Part shown: positions 1 to 6,756 of the stretch, in pieces
Layout: each line of letters starts with the position of its first letter
Numbering within the stretch: position 1 is the stretch's first letter
Assembly (NCBI GenBank): GCA_016207585.1
Contig: JACQPI010000040.1
Coordinates: 1-11,309 of the forward strand
Source of the DNA: Elusimicrobiota bacterium
GTDB lineage: Bacteria; Elusimicrobiota; Elusimicrobia; UBA1565; JACRDR01
Length of the DNA: 11,309 bases
Direction of reading: 5' to 3'
Position numbers and translations under genes: made by a program
Notes under the pieces: generated by a model
What the model was told of the DNA's origin: nothing
Database searches by the model: none
The model's input: the letters and a program-made list of their open reading frames with translations, nothing else

Positions 1-912
1 CTGTACGCCTGCGTGCGTCCGGTGCGATGGTTCTCGGGCGTGCCGTGCCCCGTGAAACAGCCGGAGAAATTCAATATCGTGATCTTCCGGGAAAATACCG
101 AGGACGTCTACGCCGGGATCGAGTTCGAGCAGGGGACCCCGGAGCAAAAAAAGGTTTATGACTTTCTGACGAAGGAAATGGGGAAGAAGTTCCGGGCCGA
201 TTCCGGCATCGGGATCAAGCCCATCTCCATCACGGGCACCAAGCGCCTGGTCCGCATGGCGATTCAATACGCGATCGACCGCAAGAAACCGTCCGTCACG
301 CTGGTCCACAAGGGGAATATCCAGAAATTCACGGAGGGCGCCTTCCGCGATTGGGGCTACGAGGTGGCGGTATCCGAGTTTCGCGACCGCGTCGTCACCG
401 AGACGGAGGTCTATGACCGGCATCAGGGGAAGACGCCGGCCGGCAGGGTCCTCGTCAAGGACCGCATCGCGGACCAGACCTTCCAGCAGATGCTTCTGCG
501 TCCCGACGAGTACAGCGTGCTCGCGACGCCGAACTTGAACGGCGACTATCTTTCCGACGCGGCGGCGGCGCAGGTCGGCGGGCTGGGAATCGCGCCGGGC
601 GCCAACATCGGCGACGGCGTGGCGGTCTTCGAGGCGACCCACGGCACCGCGCCCAAATACACGGGCAAGGACATGGTCAACCCCGGCTCCCTGATCCTCT
701 CGGGCGTGATGATGCTGGAGCATCTGGGCTGGCAGGAGGCGGCGGATTTGACGGTGAGGGCGCTCGAGCGCACGATCCAAGACAAGACGGTCACCTACGA
801 CCTCGAACGCCAGATGGCCGGCGCCAAGAAGCTTAAGACCTCCGAATTCGCGAAGGCCATCGTCGAGAACATGTCCGTCTCCTCGGGCCGCAAGACGCCC
901 GCGGCGGTGTGA
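1..912 (+). CDS. icd: Isocitrate dehydrogenase, NADP-type (5'-truncated by window edge)
   Basis: Oxidative decarboxylation of isocitrate to 2-oxoglutarate in the TCA cycle (cytoplasm). The reading frame is open from base 1, so the GTG at 13 is not a start. 303 codons are present; compared with the 416-residue E. coli enzyme about 123 N-terminal residues are missing, including the phosphorylatable serine region. Fragment residues R6, R30 and Y37 match E. coli R129, R153 and Y160 (motif FRENTEDVYAG). The HKGN lysine, the IAD and GDYLSD metal-site aspartates and a GIAPGANIGDG segment are all present. Cofactor loop HGTAPKYTG plus VNPGS, and Tyr/Arg in TYDLER, match the residues that give NADP preference in E. 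coli Icd, so NADP is inferred. It ends 28 nt before the glycosyltransferase gene. NAD-type IDH or isopropylmalate dehydrogenase is less likely given the close match to the E. coli-type enzyme. Confidence 0.95.
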   Translation: MYACVRPVRWFSGVPCPVKQPEKFNIVIFRENTEDVYAGIEFEQGTPEQKKVYDFLTKEMGKKFRADSGIGIKPISITGTKRLVRMAIQYAIDRKKPSVTLVHKGNIQKFTEGAFRDWGYEVAVSEFRDRVVTETEVYDRHQGKTPAGRVLVKDRIADQTFQQMLLRPDEYSVLATPNLNGDYLSDAAAAQVGGLGIAPGANIGDGVAVFEATHGTAPKYTGKDMVNPGSLILSGVMMLEHLGWQEAADLTVRALERTIQDKTVTYDLERQMAGAKKLKTSEFAKAIVENMSVSSGRKTPAAV

Positions 913-940
913 ACCGGGCTTGCGCCGCGACTACGACCTA

Positions 941-1891
941 ATGGCCGATCCCGCCTTGAGCGTGCTGGTTCCCGTCTACAACGAGGCGGAGAACGTTCCG
1001 GCCCTGGGGACGGAAATCCACGAGGCCCTGGCGGGACTCGGCCGGCCCTACGAGGTCATCTGGGTCGATGACGGTTCCACGGACGCGACCTTTTCCGAGC
1101 TGAGGTCCCTGGCGAAGGCGCGGCCTGATTTCAAGGTCGTCCGGCTCGGGACCAATTACGGCCAGACGGCCGCCCTCGCCGCGGCGCTGCAGTTCGCGCG
1201 CGGGGCGGTCGTCGCGTGCCTGGACGCCGATCTCCAGAACGATCCCAAGGACATTCCCCGCATGCTGGCTCGGCTGGAGGAGGGCTACGACGTCGTCAGC
1301 GGCTGGCGCAAAAACCGCCAAGACCCCTGGTTCACGCGCCGGCTTCCCTCCGAGATCGCCAACGGCATCATCTCGAAGGTGACGGGAGTGCCGCTCCACG
1401 ACTACGGCTGCACGCTCAAGCTCTACCGCGCGGAATATATACAGAACCTGAGGCTTTACGGCGAGATGCACCGCTTCATCCCGGCCTTTCTGGGCTTCAT
1501 GGGAGCGCGGATCGCGGAGGTGGAGGTGAATCACCGCCCCCGCCGCATGGGCCGTTCCAAGTACGGCCTGACGCGCACGTTCAAGGTGCTCTTGGACCTC
1601 ATGACCGTGAAGTTCATGGACGAGTACATCACCAAGCCGATCTACCTCTTCGGAGGGGGGGGCGCCGTCATGGGACTCCTGGGCGCGGTGATGGCGGTGG
1701 TAACGCTTTACAAGAAATTCCACCTGGGCATCTTCGTCAAGGACCAGCCGCTTTTCCAGGTTTCCATTTTCTTCTCTCTGATCGGCTTCCAGCTCATCCT
1801 CCTGGGCCTTCTGGCGGAAATCCTGGTCCGGGTCTATTACGACATCAAGGACAAGCCCACCTATTTCATTCGGGAAAAAATAGGACTATAA
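941..1891 (+). CDS. Membrane-anchored family 2 glycosyltransferase (polyprenyl-phosphate sugar transferase type)
   Basis: A 316-residue GT2 enzyme (GT-A fold) of the DPM1/GtrB/ArnC-like group, which moves a nucleotide-activated sugar onto a polyprenyl phosphate at the inner membrane face. Visible motifs are the N-terminal LVPVYNEAENV, DDGSTD (43-48), the metal-binding DADLQNDP (95-102), GCTLKLYR (157-163), EMHRFIP (175-181) and the basic RRMGRSKYGL (201-210). Two C-terminal hydrophobic segments, about 233-256 and 271-297, should be membrane helices, ending in a basic tail. The start is chosen at ATG 941 because the family begins just before the LVPVYNE strand; an in-frame TTG at 920 would add seven residues. 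Neither start has a clear Shine-Dalgarno, so coupling to icd is possible. Sugar specificity cannot be read from the sequence, and neighbours give no hint of a glycan pathway. Confidence 0.9.
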   Translation: MADPALSVLVPVYNEAENVPALGTEIHEALAGLGRPYEVIWVDDGSTDATFSELRSLAKARPDFKVVRLGTNYGQTAALAAALQFARGAVVACLDADLQNDPKDIPRMLARLEEGYDVVSGWRKNRQDPWFTRRLPSEIANGIISKVTGVPLHDYGCTLKLYRAEYIQNLRLYGEMHRFIPAFLGFMGARIAEVEVNHRPRRMGRSKYGLTRTFKVLLDLMTVKFMDEYITKPIYLFGGGGAVMGLLGAVMAVVTLYKKFHLGIFVKDQPLFQVSIFFSLIGFQLILLGLLAEILVRVYYDIKDKPTYFIREKIGL

Positions 1892-1892
1892 T
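1865..1892 (+). promoter_or_regulatory. Candidate sigma-70-type promoter for yceD-rpmF-plsX
   Basis: A perfect -10 hexamer TATAAT (1887-1892) overlaps the glycosyltransferase stop codon. A weak -35 TTCATT (1865-1870) lies 16 nt upstream. Transcription would begin near 1899, leaving a ~30-nt leader that keeps the GAAGG ribosome site (1917-1921) before yceD. The -35 matches the consensus at only three positions, so this rests mainly on the -10 and its location. It is inference without a transcription start map. Confidence 0.4.
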
Positions 1893-1928
1893 CGGGAATT
1901 CTTGACCTGAGGGCCCGAAGGTAATAGA

Positions 1929-2402
1929 ATGAGATGCGATCTGGTCTTTAATAGCCGCGAAATAGAGGAAAAAGGCGGACTCGTCTTCGACAAGGCGCTC
2001 GAAGTCCGGGAGTTCCTCGAGGATGGGCAGCCGGTCGGCGCCTGGGACCGCGCCTTCGCGGACCGGTGCTTGTCGGGCGCCTGCAAGGTCCACCTGGAGT
2101 TTTCCATCGGGGGCAGTCGAATCCTCTTGGAGGGCCGCATCGCGGGCCGGTGGAAGCTCGCCTGCAGCCGTTGCCTCGCTGCTCACGATTTGTCGTTCGA
2201 AACGGCGCTTGAGGAGACGTATCCGTCCGAAGGCGACCGCATCGATGCGGGGCCCGAGGTCCGGGAGGCGTTGATCCTGAGCGTCCCTCAGAAGTCCGTC
2301 TGCAACCCTTCCTGCCTGGGCCTGTGTCCGGGGTGCGGCAAGAACTTGAACCTGGAGCCGTGCGGTTGCCCCCCGGACCGCGCCCTCGCGAGTTCGAGAT
2401 AA
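1929..2402 (+). CDS. yceD: YceD/DUF177 family protein (23S rRNA accumulation)
   Basis: A 157-residue protein of the YceD (DUF177) family, whose members are linked to 23S rRNA accumulation and nearly always sit beside rpmF. The family core is visible: LEGRIAGRWKLACSRC with Cys79 and Cys82, then the C-terminal cysteine cluster Cys125, Cys129, Cys133 and Cys136 in CNPSCLGLCPGCGKNLN, a likely metal site. The ATG at 1929 follows GAAGG (1917-1921) by seven bases, and no other in-frame start lies nearby. rpmF starts 24 nt after the stop. In E. coli yceD and rpmF are co-transcribed; the same is inferred here from spacing and order. Confidence 0.9.
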   Translation: MRCDLVFNSREIEEKGGLVFDKALEVREFLEDGQPVGAWDRAFADRCLSGACKVHLEFSIGGSRILLEGRIAGRWKLACSRCLAAHDLSFETALEETYPSEGDRIDAGPEVREALILSVPQKSVCNPSCLGLCPGCGKNLNLEPCGCPPDRALASSR

Positions 2403-2426
2403 AGTCTGAGCCTTTGGAGATAAACG

Positions 2427-2657
2427 ATGCCAAATCCGAAACGAAAACATACGAGATCCCGGCGCGACTCGCGCCGCTCGGCCAACTGGCGGTTGGAATT
2501 GGGCAACGCCAGCCGCTGCACGAATTGCGGGCAAGAGCACGAACCGCACCGCGTTTGTTCCCATTGCGGGTTTTACGGCGGAACGTTGATTCTCCCCAAG
2601 AAAACCAAGAAATCAAAAGGCGGCAAGGGTCCTGAAAACACGCCTCCGGCCCAATAG
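2427..2657 (+). CDS. rpmF: 50S ribosomal protein L32
   Basis: Large-subunit protein bL32, 76 residues. The N-terminal MPNPKRKHTRSRRDSRR is the family signature. Four cysteines, Cys31/Cys34 and Cys44/Cys47 (CTNC and CSHC), form the zinc-ribbon version, so this is the zinc-binding paralog type rather than the cysteine-free one. GGAGA at 2416-2420 stands six bases before the ATG. The usual protein has about 57-60 residues; here a lysine-rich then proline-rich tail (about 58-76, PKKTKKSKGGKG...) extends it. It lies between yceD and plsX, the standard arrangement. Confidence 0.97.
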   Translation: MPNPKRKHTRSRRDSRRSANWRLELGNASRCTNCGQEHEPHRVCSHCGFYGGTLILPKKTKKSKGGKGPENTPPAQ

Positions 2658-2671
2658 AGGTCCAGCGCCAC

Positions 2672-3700
2672 ATGAGAATCGCGCTTGACGCCGCCGGAGG
2701 GGATTTCGGGCTGGCGCCCAACGTCGAAGGCGCGGTTCAGGCCGCGTCGGGACTGGGGTGCCGGGTGTGCTTGGTCGGCCCGGCAGAGGCGCTGCGCAGG
2801 GAGTTGAGCGCGCGGGGCATTGCCCCCGGCGACGGGCGCTTCGAGGTGGTGGACGCTCCTGAACTCATCGCCATGGAGGAGGACCCGGTGCGCGCCTGCC
2901 GGGAGAAACCGAAGGCCTCCATCAACGTGGCGGCGAACCTCGTTTCGGAAGGCCGCGCCGACGCGCTCGTCTCGGCGGGCCATTCGGGGGCCACGATGGT
3001 GGCGTCCTTGTGGGCCTTGAAGCGGCTGCCGGGGGTGCTCCGGCCGGCGATCGTCTGCCCGATCCCGACGGCCCGTGGAACCAGCGTGCTCCTTGATGCG
3101 GGAGCCAACACCGAATGCAGGCCATGGCACCTTCTTCAGTTCGCGATGATGGGCGTTCTCTATGCCCGGCATGTCCTCAAGATGGAACATCCTTCGGTCG
3201 GCATCCTGTCCAACGGGGAGGAGGAGACGAAGGGAAACGAACTCGTCCGCGAGGCGGTCCCCCTGCTCAAGTACAGCGGGCTCAATTTTTACGGGCCCAT
3301 CGAAGGGCGCGATATCGCGGCGGGAACGGTCGACGTCGTGGTCTGCGACGGGTTCACCGGCAATATCTGCATCAAGCTCATGGAGGGCGTGGCGAGGGTG
3401 CTGATGTCCCAATTGAAGGACGAGATCGGGCGGGGAGCCCTTTCGAAGCTCGGGGGGCTGCTCATCCGGCCGGCCGCGCGCAGCGTCAAACGCCGCATGA
3501 GCGACGAGGAATACGGGGGCGCGCCGCTTCTGGGAGTCGGCGGGACGGCGATCATCTGCCACGGGAAATCGAGCCCTCGGGCGATCTTCAACGCCCATAG
3601 GGTCGCTAAGGAACTCGTGGAGGCGGGAGCCAACGACCGCATCCGCGCCGCGCTCGAAGGTCTCAAGTCCTCTTTGGAAATGACGAAAGCCGTGGATTGA
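2672..3700 (+). CDS. plsX: Phosphate acyltransferase PlsX
   Basis: Makes acyl-phosphate from acyl-ACP and orthophosphate, the donor used by PlsY in the first step of phosphatidic acid synthesis; a peripheral membrane enzyme. The 342-residue length is normal for the family. Conserved blocks seen: N-terminal RIALDAAGGDFG (2-13), KASINVAANLV (81-91), SAGHSGATM (101-109), RGTSVLLDAGANTEC (135-149), ILSNGEEETKGNE (178-190), VVCDGFTGNICIK (223-235) and GGAPLLGVGG (282-291). The third block is usually SAGNTGA, so His and Ser replace Asn and Thr here. The ATG is 14 nt after the rpmF stop, with a weak GAGG at 2657-2660. fabH and fabD, common next neighbours, are absent. Confidence 0.96.
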   Translation: MRIALDAAGGDFGLAPNVEGAVQAASGLGCRVCLVGPAEALRRELSARGIAPGDGRFEVVDAPELIAMEEDPVRACREKPKASINVAANLVSEGRADALVSAGHSGATMVASLWALKRLPGVLRPAIVCPIPTARGTSVLLDAGANTECRPWHLLQFAMMGVLYARHVLKMEHPSVGILSNGEEETKGNELVREAVPLLKYSGLNFYGPIEGRDIAAGTVDVVVCDGFTGNICIKLMEGVARVLMSQLKDEIGRGALSKLGGLLIRPAARSVKRRMSDEEYGGAPLLGVGGTAIICHGKSSPRAIFNAHRVAKELVEAGANDRIRAALEGLKSSLEMTKAVD

Positions 3701-3733
3701 ACTCTGGATAAAGGGTCTGGCATAATTGTTGCC
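3697..3733 (+). promoter_or_regulatory. Candidate promoter for fabG-acpP-rnc (sigma-70 or sigma-54 reading)
   Basis: Two readings overlap in the 47-nt gap between plsX and fabG. As sigma-70: TTGAAC (3697-3702), an 18-nt spacer and CATAAT (3721-3726), giving a start near 3733 and keeping the GGGAG ribosome site. As sigma-54: TGGCA (3718-3722) and TTGC (3729-3732) with the diagnostic GG and GC doublets exactly ten bases apart, giving a start near 3744, only about four bases before the ATG. The sigma-70 reading fits the ribosome site better. Confidence 0.45.
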
Positions 3734-3736
3734 TGT

Positions 3737-3741
3737 GGGAG
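3737..3741 (+). promoter_or_regulatory. Ribosome binding site of fabG
   Basis: GGGAG six bases before the ATG at 3748. It supports that start, and it argues against a transcript beginning downstream of it at the sigma-54-predicted position. Confidence 0.6.
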
Positions 3742-3747
3742 CAGGGT

Positions 3748-4491
3748 ATGAGACTTAAAGATCAGGTCGCGGTCATCACGGGAGCCGCCCAGGGAATCGG
3801 GCGCGCGACCGCGGAGCTCTTTTTGAGCGAGGGCGCGCGGGTCGCTTTGGTGGATGTCGACGCGGCGCTGGTGCAGAAGACGGCCGAAGAAGCGGCGAAA
3901 CAGACGCCGGGGAATGCGGTCGGCATCTCGGCGGACGTCACGAAGTACGACACGTGCGAAGCGGCCGTCAAGAGCGTGATTGAAAAGTTTTCCAAAATTG
4001 ATATATTGGTCAACAACGCCGGGATCACGAAGGATAACTTGCTTCTTCGGATGTCGGAGGCGGAGTGGGACGCGGTCCTTGACGTCAACCTGAAGGGGGC
4101 CTTCCACTTCACCAAGGCGGCGGCGCGGCCCATGATGCGGGCGCACCGTGGACGCGTCATCAACATCGCGTCGGTCGTCGGCCAGGAAGGGAACGTCGGC
4201 CAGGCGAACTACTCGGCCTCGAAAGGCGGGTTGATCGCGTTTACGAAGAGCTGCGCGAAGGAGCTTGCGTCGCGCAACATCCTGGTCAATGCGATCGCGC
4301 CGGGTTTCGTGCGCACTCGGCTGACGGATATCCTGTCGGATGAGGCGAAGAGGCTCTTGGTGGGCCGCATCCTTCTGGGACGAATGGGAGAGCCGGTCGA
4401 CATCGCGCGGGCGGCCTTGTTTTTGGCTTCGGAGGACTCCTCGTACATCACCGGACAGGTGATCGGCGTCAACGGGGGGATGTACCTCTAA
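3748..4491 (+). CDS. fabG: 3-oxoacyl-[acyl-carrier-protein] reductase
   Basis: NADPH-dependent reduction of 3-oxoacyl-ACP in fatty-acid elongation (type II FAS, cytoplasm). A 247-residue classical short-chain dehydrogenase/reductase. Visible: the Rossmann cofactor motif TGAAQGIG (11-18), NNAG (89-92), and the catalytic tetrad Asn114, Ser142, Tyr155 and Lys159 (YSASK). The FabG-like stretches GITKDNLLLRM (92-102) and a C-terminal ITGQVIGVNGGMYL distinguish it from generic SDRs. acpP begins 20 nt downstream, which strongly supports FabG over another SDR function. fabH and fabD are not between plsX and fabG. Confidence 0.95.
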   Translation: MRLKDQVAVITGAAQGIGRATAELFLSEGARVALVDVDAALVQKTAEEAAKQTPGNAVGISADVTKYDTCEAAVKSVIEKFSKIDILVNNAGITKDNLLLRMSEAEWDAVLDVNLKGAFHFTKAAARPMMRAHRGRVINIASVVGQEGNVGQANYSASKGGLIAFTKSCAKELASRNILVNAIAPGFVRTRLTDILSDEAKRLLVGRILLGRMGEPVDIARAALFLASEDSSYITGQVIGVNGGMYL

Positions 4492-4502
4492 GAGAAACGA
4501 TC

Positions 4503-4507
4503 GGAGG
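4503..4507 (+). promoter_or_regulatory. Ribosome binding site deciding the acpP start
   Basis: GGAGG lies one base before a first ATG (4509) and four bases before an adjacent second ATG (4512). Spacing favours the second, so that start is used for acpP; the alternative adds one Met. Confidence 0.6.
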
Positions 4508-4511
4508 AATG

Positions 4512-4760
4512 ATGGGAACGAACAACAACGTGGAAGATCGCGTGAAGCAAATCATCGTCGAGCAGTTGGGCGTGGATGCCGGCGAGGTGACGCCCCAGGC
4601 GCATTTCGTAAACGACCTCGGCGCCGACTCTCTCGATACGGTGGAGCTCGTAATGGCCCTTGAAGAGGAGTTCGACACCGAAATCCCCGACGAGCAAGCC
4701 GAGAAGATCCAGACGGTCGGCCAGGCGGTCGACTACATCAAGGCGCACGCGAAGAAGTAG
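4512..4760 (+). CDS. acpP: Acyl carrier protein
   Basis: Carries the growing acyl chain on a 4'-phosphopantetheine arm in fatty-acid synthesis. 82 residues from the second of two adjacent ATGs (83 from 4509). The attachment motif GADSLDTVEL is intact, with Ser40 (Ser41 from the upstream Met) as the carrier serine. The protein is acidic, with EEEFDTEIPDEQAEKI forming helix III, typical of AcpP. A short asparagine-rich N-terminus (TNNN) precedes helix I. It lies between fabG and rnc; fabF, the usual next gene, is missing. A specialised carrier protein is unlikely given the context. Confidence 0.96.
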   Translation: MGTNNNVEDRVKQIIVEQLGVDAGEVTPQAHFVNDLGADSLDTVELVMALEEEFDTEIPDEQAEKIQTVGQAVDYIKAHAKK

Positions 4761-4789
4761 GCGGAGTCTCCGGTTCGGCAGGCGGGTCC

Positions 4790-5443
4790 GTGTCGGGGTT
4801 AGAGGAGGCGATCGGGTACCGCTTTCGCGTCCCCGGGCTCCTGGCGACGGCGCTGACGCATAAGTCTTTCGCGGCCGGATCGCGCGCTCCGCACGCCAAT
4901 GAGCGCCTGGAGTTCTTGGGAGACAGCGTCCTCTCGGCGGTCGTGGCGCATCGCCTCTATGAGGCGTTTCCCGACCAGGACGAGGGGATCCTTTCCAAGC
5001 GCAAGTCCCAATTGGTTTCTCAAAGGGCCTTGGCGCGCTGGGCTCTGGAGCTCGAGTTAGGCCGCCACCTTCGCCTGGGCGGGGGAGAGGACTCCTCCGG
5101 GGGCCGGCAGCGGCCGAGCATCCTGGCGAACTGCCTGGAGGCCTTGATCGGGGCGGTCTACCTGGATGGCGGTTTTGATGCGGCGCAGCGGTTCATCGGG
5201 CACTGGTTGACGCGGCGACGGGAGTCGGAGGAGCCGGATTACAAGAGCAGGCTTCAGGAAATGCTCCAGAAGCGCTATAAGACGCCTCCGGAGTACGAGG
5301 TGCTCGGCACCGCCGGGCCCGATCATGACATGACCTTCACGGTGGCGGTCCGGTTGAGGAAGGAGTTCCTGGGAAGGGGAGTCGGCAAGAGCAAGAAGGA
5401 GGCCGAGCAAGCGGCGGCCCGAAACGCGATCGAAAAACTATAG
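4790..5443 (+). CDS. rnc: Ribonuclease III
   Basis: Double-strand-specific endoribonuclease that processes rRNA precursors and some mRNAs. 217 residues, close to the family norm. Catalytic domain about 1-145 with the signature NERLEFLGDSV (37-47), giving Glu41 and Asp45; dsRNA-binding domain about 149-217 (YKSRLQEMLQKR to KKEAEQAAARNAI). In the second metal-binding motif, residue 114 (E. coli numbering coincides) is Asn instead of the usual Asp (SILANCLEALIGAVYLDGG), while Glu117 is kept. The start is a GTG 29 nt after acpP with only a weak upstream GGCGGG; no better upstream start is seen. Position after acpP is the common arrangement, though fabF is usually between. Confidence 0.95.
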   Translation: MSGLEEAIGYRFRVPGLLATALTHKSFAAGSRAPHANERLEFLGDSVLSAVVAHRLYEAFPDQDEGILSKRKSQLVSQRALARWALELELGRHLRLGGGEDSSGGRQRPSILANCLEALIGAVYLDGGFDAAQRFIGHWLTRRRESEEPDYKSRLQEMLQKRYKTPPEYEVLGTAGPDHDMTFTVAVRLRKEFLGRGVGKSKKEAEQAAARNAIEKL

Positions 5444-5462
5444 GAAAAACGATGCCTCGAGG

Positions 5463-5467
5463 GGAGG
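5463..5467 (+). promoter_or_regulatory. Strong ribosome binding site of the acyl-CoA dehydrogenase gene
   Basis: GGAGG seven bases before the ATG at 5475, the best-placed Shine-Dalgarno within this run of genes. It supports the start, and it suggests this gene opens a separately translated unit after rnc. No clear promoter hexamers were found in the 31-nt gap. Confidence 0.65.
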
Positions 5468-5474
5468 ATTTTAC

Positions 5475-6722
5475 ATGGACTATGGATTGACGGAACAACA
5501 ACGGGAGATCGTCGAGCTGGCGCGCCAGATCGCCCAAAAGAAAATCAAGCCGGTCCGGGAACATTATGACAAGACGGAGGAGTTTCCTTGGCCGATCGTC
5601 GAGGAGATTGCTAAGGCGGACCTCTTCGCGGTCTACCTGCCGGAGGAGTGCGGCGGGCTGGGCGGAGGAACCCTGGAGTTGGCGCTCGTCGCCGAGGAGC
5701 TTTCGAAAGCCTGCGGGGGAATCGCCCTGAGCGTGGCGACCTCGGCCTTGTGCGCCATTCCGATCCTCCTTTACGGGACTCCCCAGCAGCGAAAGCGCTG
5801 GCTCTCGGAGCTCGCCTCCGGCAAGAGGCTGGGCGCCTTCACGATCACCGAGCCCGGCGCCGGTTCGGACGCGACCGCGACGAAGGCCGCCGCGCGGCTG
5901 GACGGAGATCATTACGTCCTTAACGGAATCAAGAATTTCTGCTCGACGGGCAGCGCGGCCGAGCTCTACACCGTCTTCGCCTCCACCAACCCCAATCGCG
6001 GCGCGAGGGGCATCTCGGCGTTCGTCGTGGAAAAGGGAACGCCCGGCTTCACCTTCGGGAAGAAGGAGGAAAAGATGGGCATCCGCGCGAACTCGACCTA
6101 CGAGCTCGTCTTCGAGAATTGCAGGATACCCAAGGAAAACCTCCTCTATAAAGAGGGCTACGGGCTCTTCGTCGCCCAGGACACCTTCGACTGCTCCCGC
6201 CCGGGCGTGGCGGCGCAGGCCTTGGGGATCGCCCAGGGCGCGCTCGATGAGACGCTGGCCTATATCCGCATGCGCAAGCAGTTCGGGCAGTCGATATCGA
6301 GCTTCCAGGCGATCCAGCATATGATGGCCGATTGCGCCACCTCCATCGAGGCGGGCCGGGCGCTGCTCTATTCCACCTGCCGCGCGATGGACCGCGAACT
6401 GAAGCCCGCGGTCGATAAGGCGATCCAGGAGGGCACCACGGTTTTCGAGGCGATGGAGAAGCTCGGGAGCCGTCGCTGGACGAAGGAATCGGGGATGTGC
6501 AAGGTCTTCTGTTCCGATACCGCGATGCGCGTGACGACGGACTGCGTGCAGATGTGCGGCGGCATCGGCTACATGCGCGATTTCCCCGTCGAAAAATACA
6601 TGCGCGACGCGAAGATCACGCAAATTTACGAGGGAACGAACCAGATCCAGCGAAACGAGATCGCCATGATGATGATCAAGGAGGCGGCCTCGAAATCCCG
6701 CAAGGAGCTCGTGAGCGCCTGA
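5475..6722 (+). CDS. Acyl-CoA dehydrogenase (FAD)
   Basis: Flavoenzyme that introduces the alpha-beta double bond in acyl-CoA and passes electrons to ETF. 415 residues. Helical N-terminal domain (1-120); beta-domain with the FAD/substrate signature GAFTITEPGAGSDA (120-133) and LNGIKNFCSTG (149-159); C-terminal domain with RKQFGQSISSFQAIQ (267-281), FAD motif CGGIGYMRDFPVEKYMRDAKI (361-381) and the catalytic glutamate Glu386 in QIYEGTNQIQR, the position used by short/medium-chain enzymes. An extra stretch of roughly 20 residues (about 305-335) lies between two C-terminal helices compared with the butyryl-CoA dehydrogenase type. etfB and etfA follow immediately, so ETF is the likely electron acceptor. 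Chain-length or branched-chain substrate cannot be told from the sequence. Confidence 0.93.
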   Translation: MDYGLTEQQREIVELARQIAQKKIKPVREHYDKTEEFPWPIVEEIAKADLFAVYLPEECGGLGGGTLELALVAEELSKACGGIALSVATSALCAIPILLYGTPQQRKRWLSELASGKRLGAFTITEPGAGSDATATKAAARLDGDHYVLNGIKNFCSTGSAAELYTVFASTNPNRGARGISAFVVEKGTPGFTFGKKEEKMGIRANSTYELVFENCRIPKENLLYKEGYGLFVAQDTFDCSRPGVAAQALGIAQGALDETLAYIRMRKQFGQSISSFQAIQHMMADCATSIEAGRALLYSTCRAMDRELKPAVDKAIQEGTTVFEAMEKLGSRRWTKESGMCKVFCSDTAMRVTTDCVQMCGGIGYMRDFPVEKYMRDAKITQIYEGTNQIQRNEIAMMMIKEAASKSRKELVSA

Positions 6723-6756
6723 CTCGACCCTTCGGCCGACGCCCCCGCATGCAACC

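Noticed and set aside
1860..1884. Inverted repeat CCTATTT/AAATAGG at the end of the glycosyltransferase gene, considered as a terminator
   Set aside because: AT-rich seven-pair stem with an 11-base loop, inside coding sequence and without a following T-run; too weak to call.
2573..3598. Open frame on the - strand opposite plsX
   Set aside because: Antisense shadow; plsX motifs on the + strand are complete.
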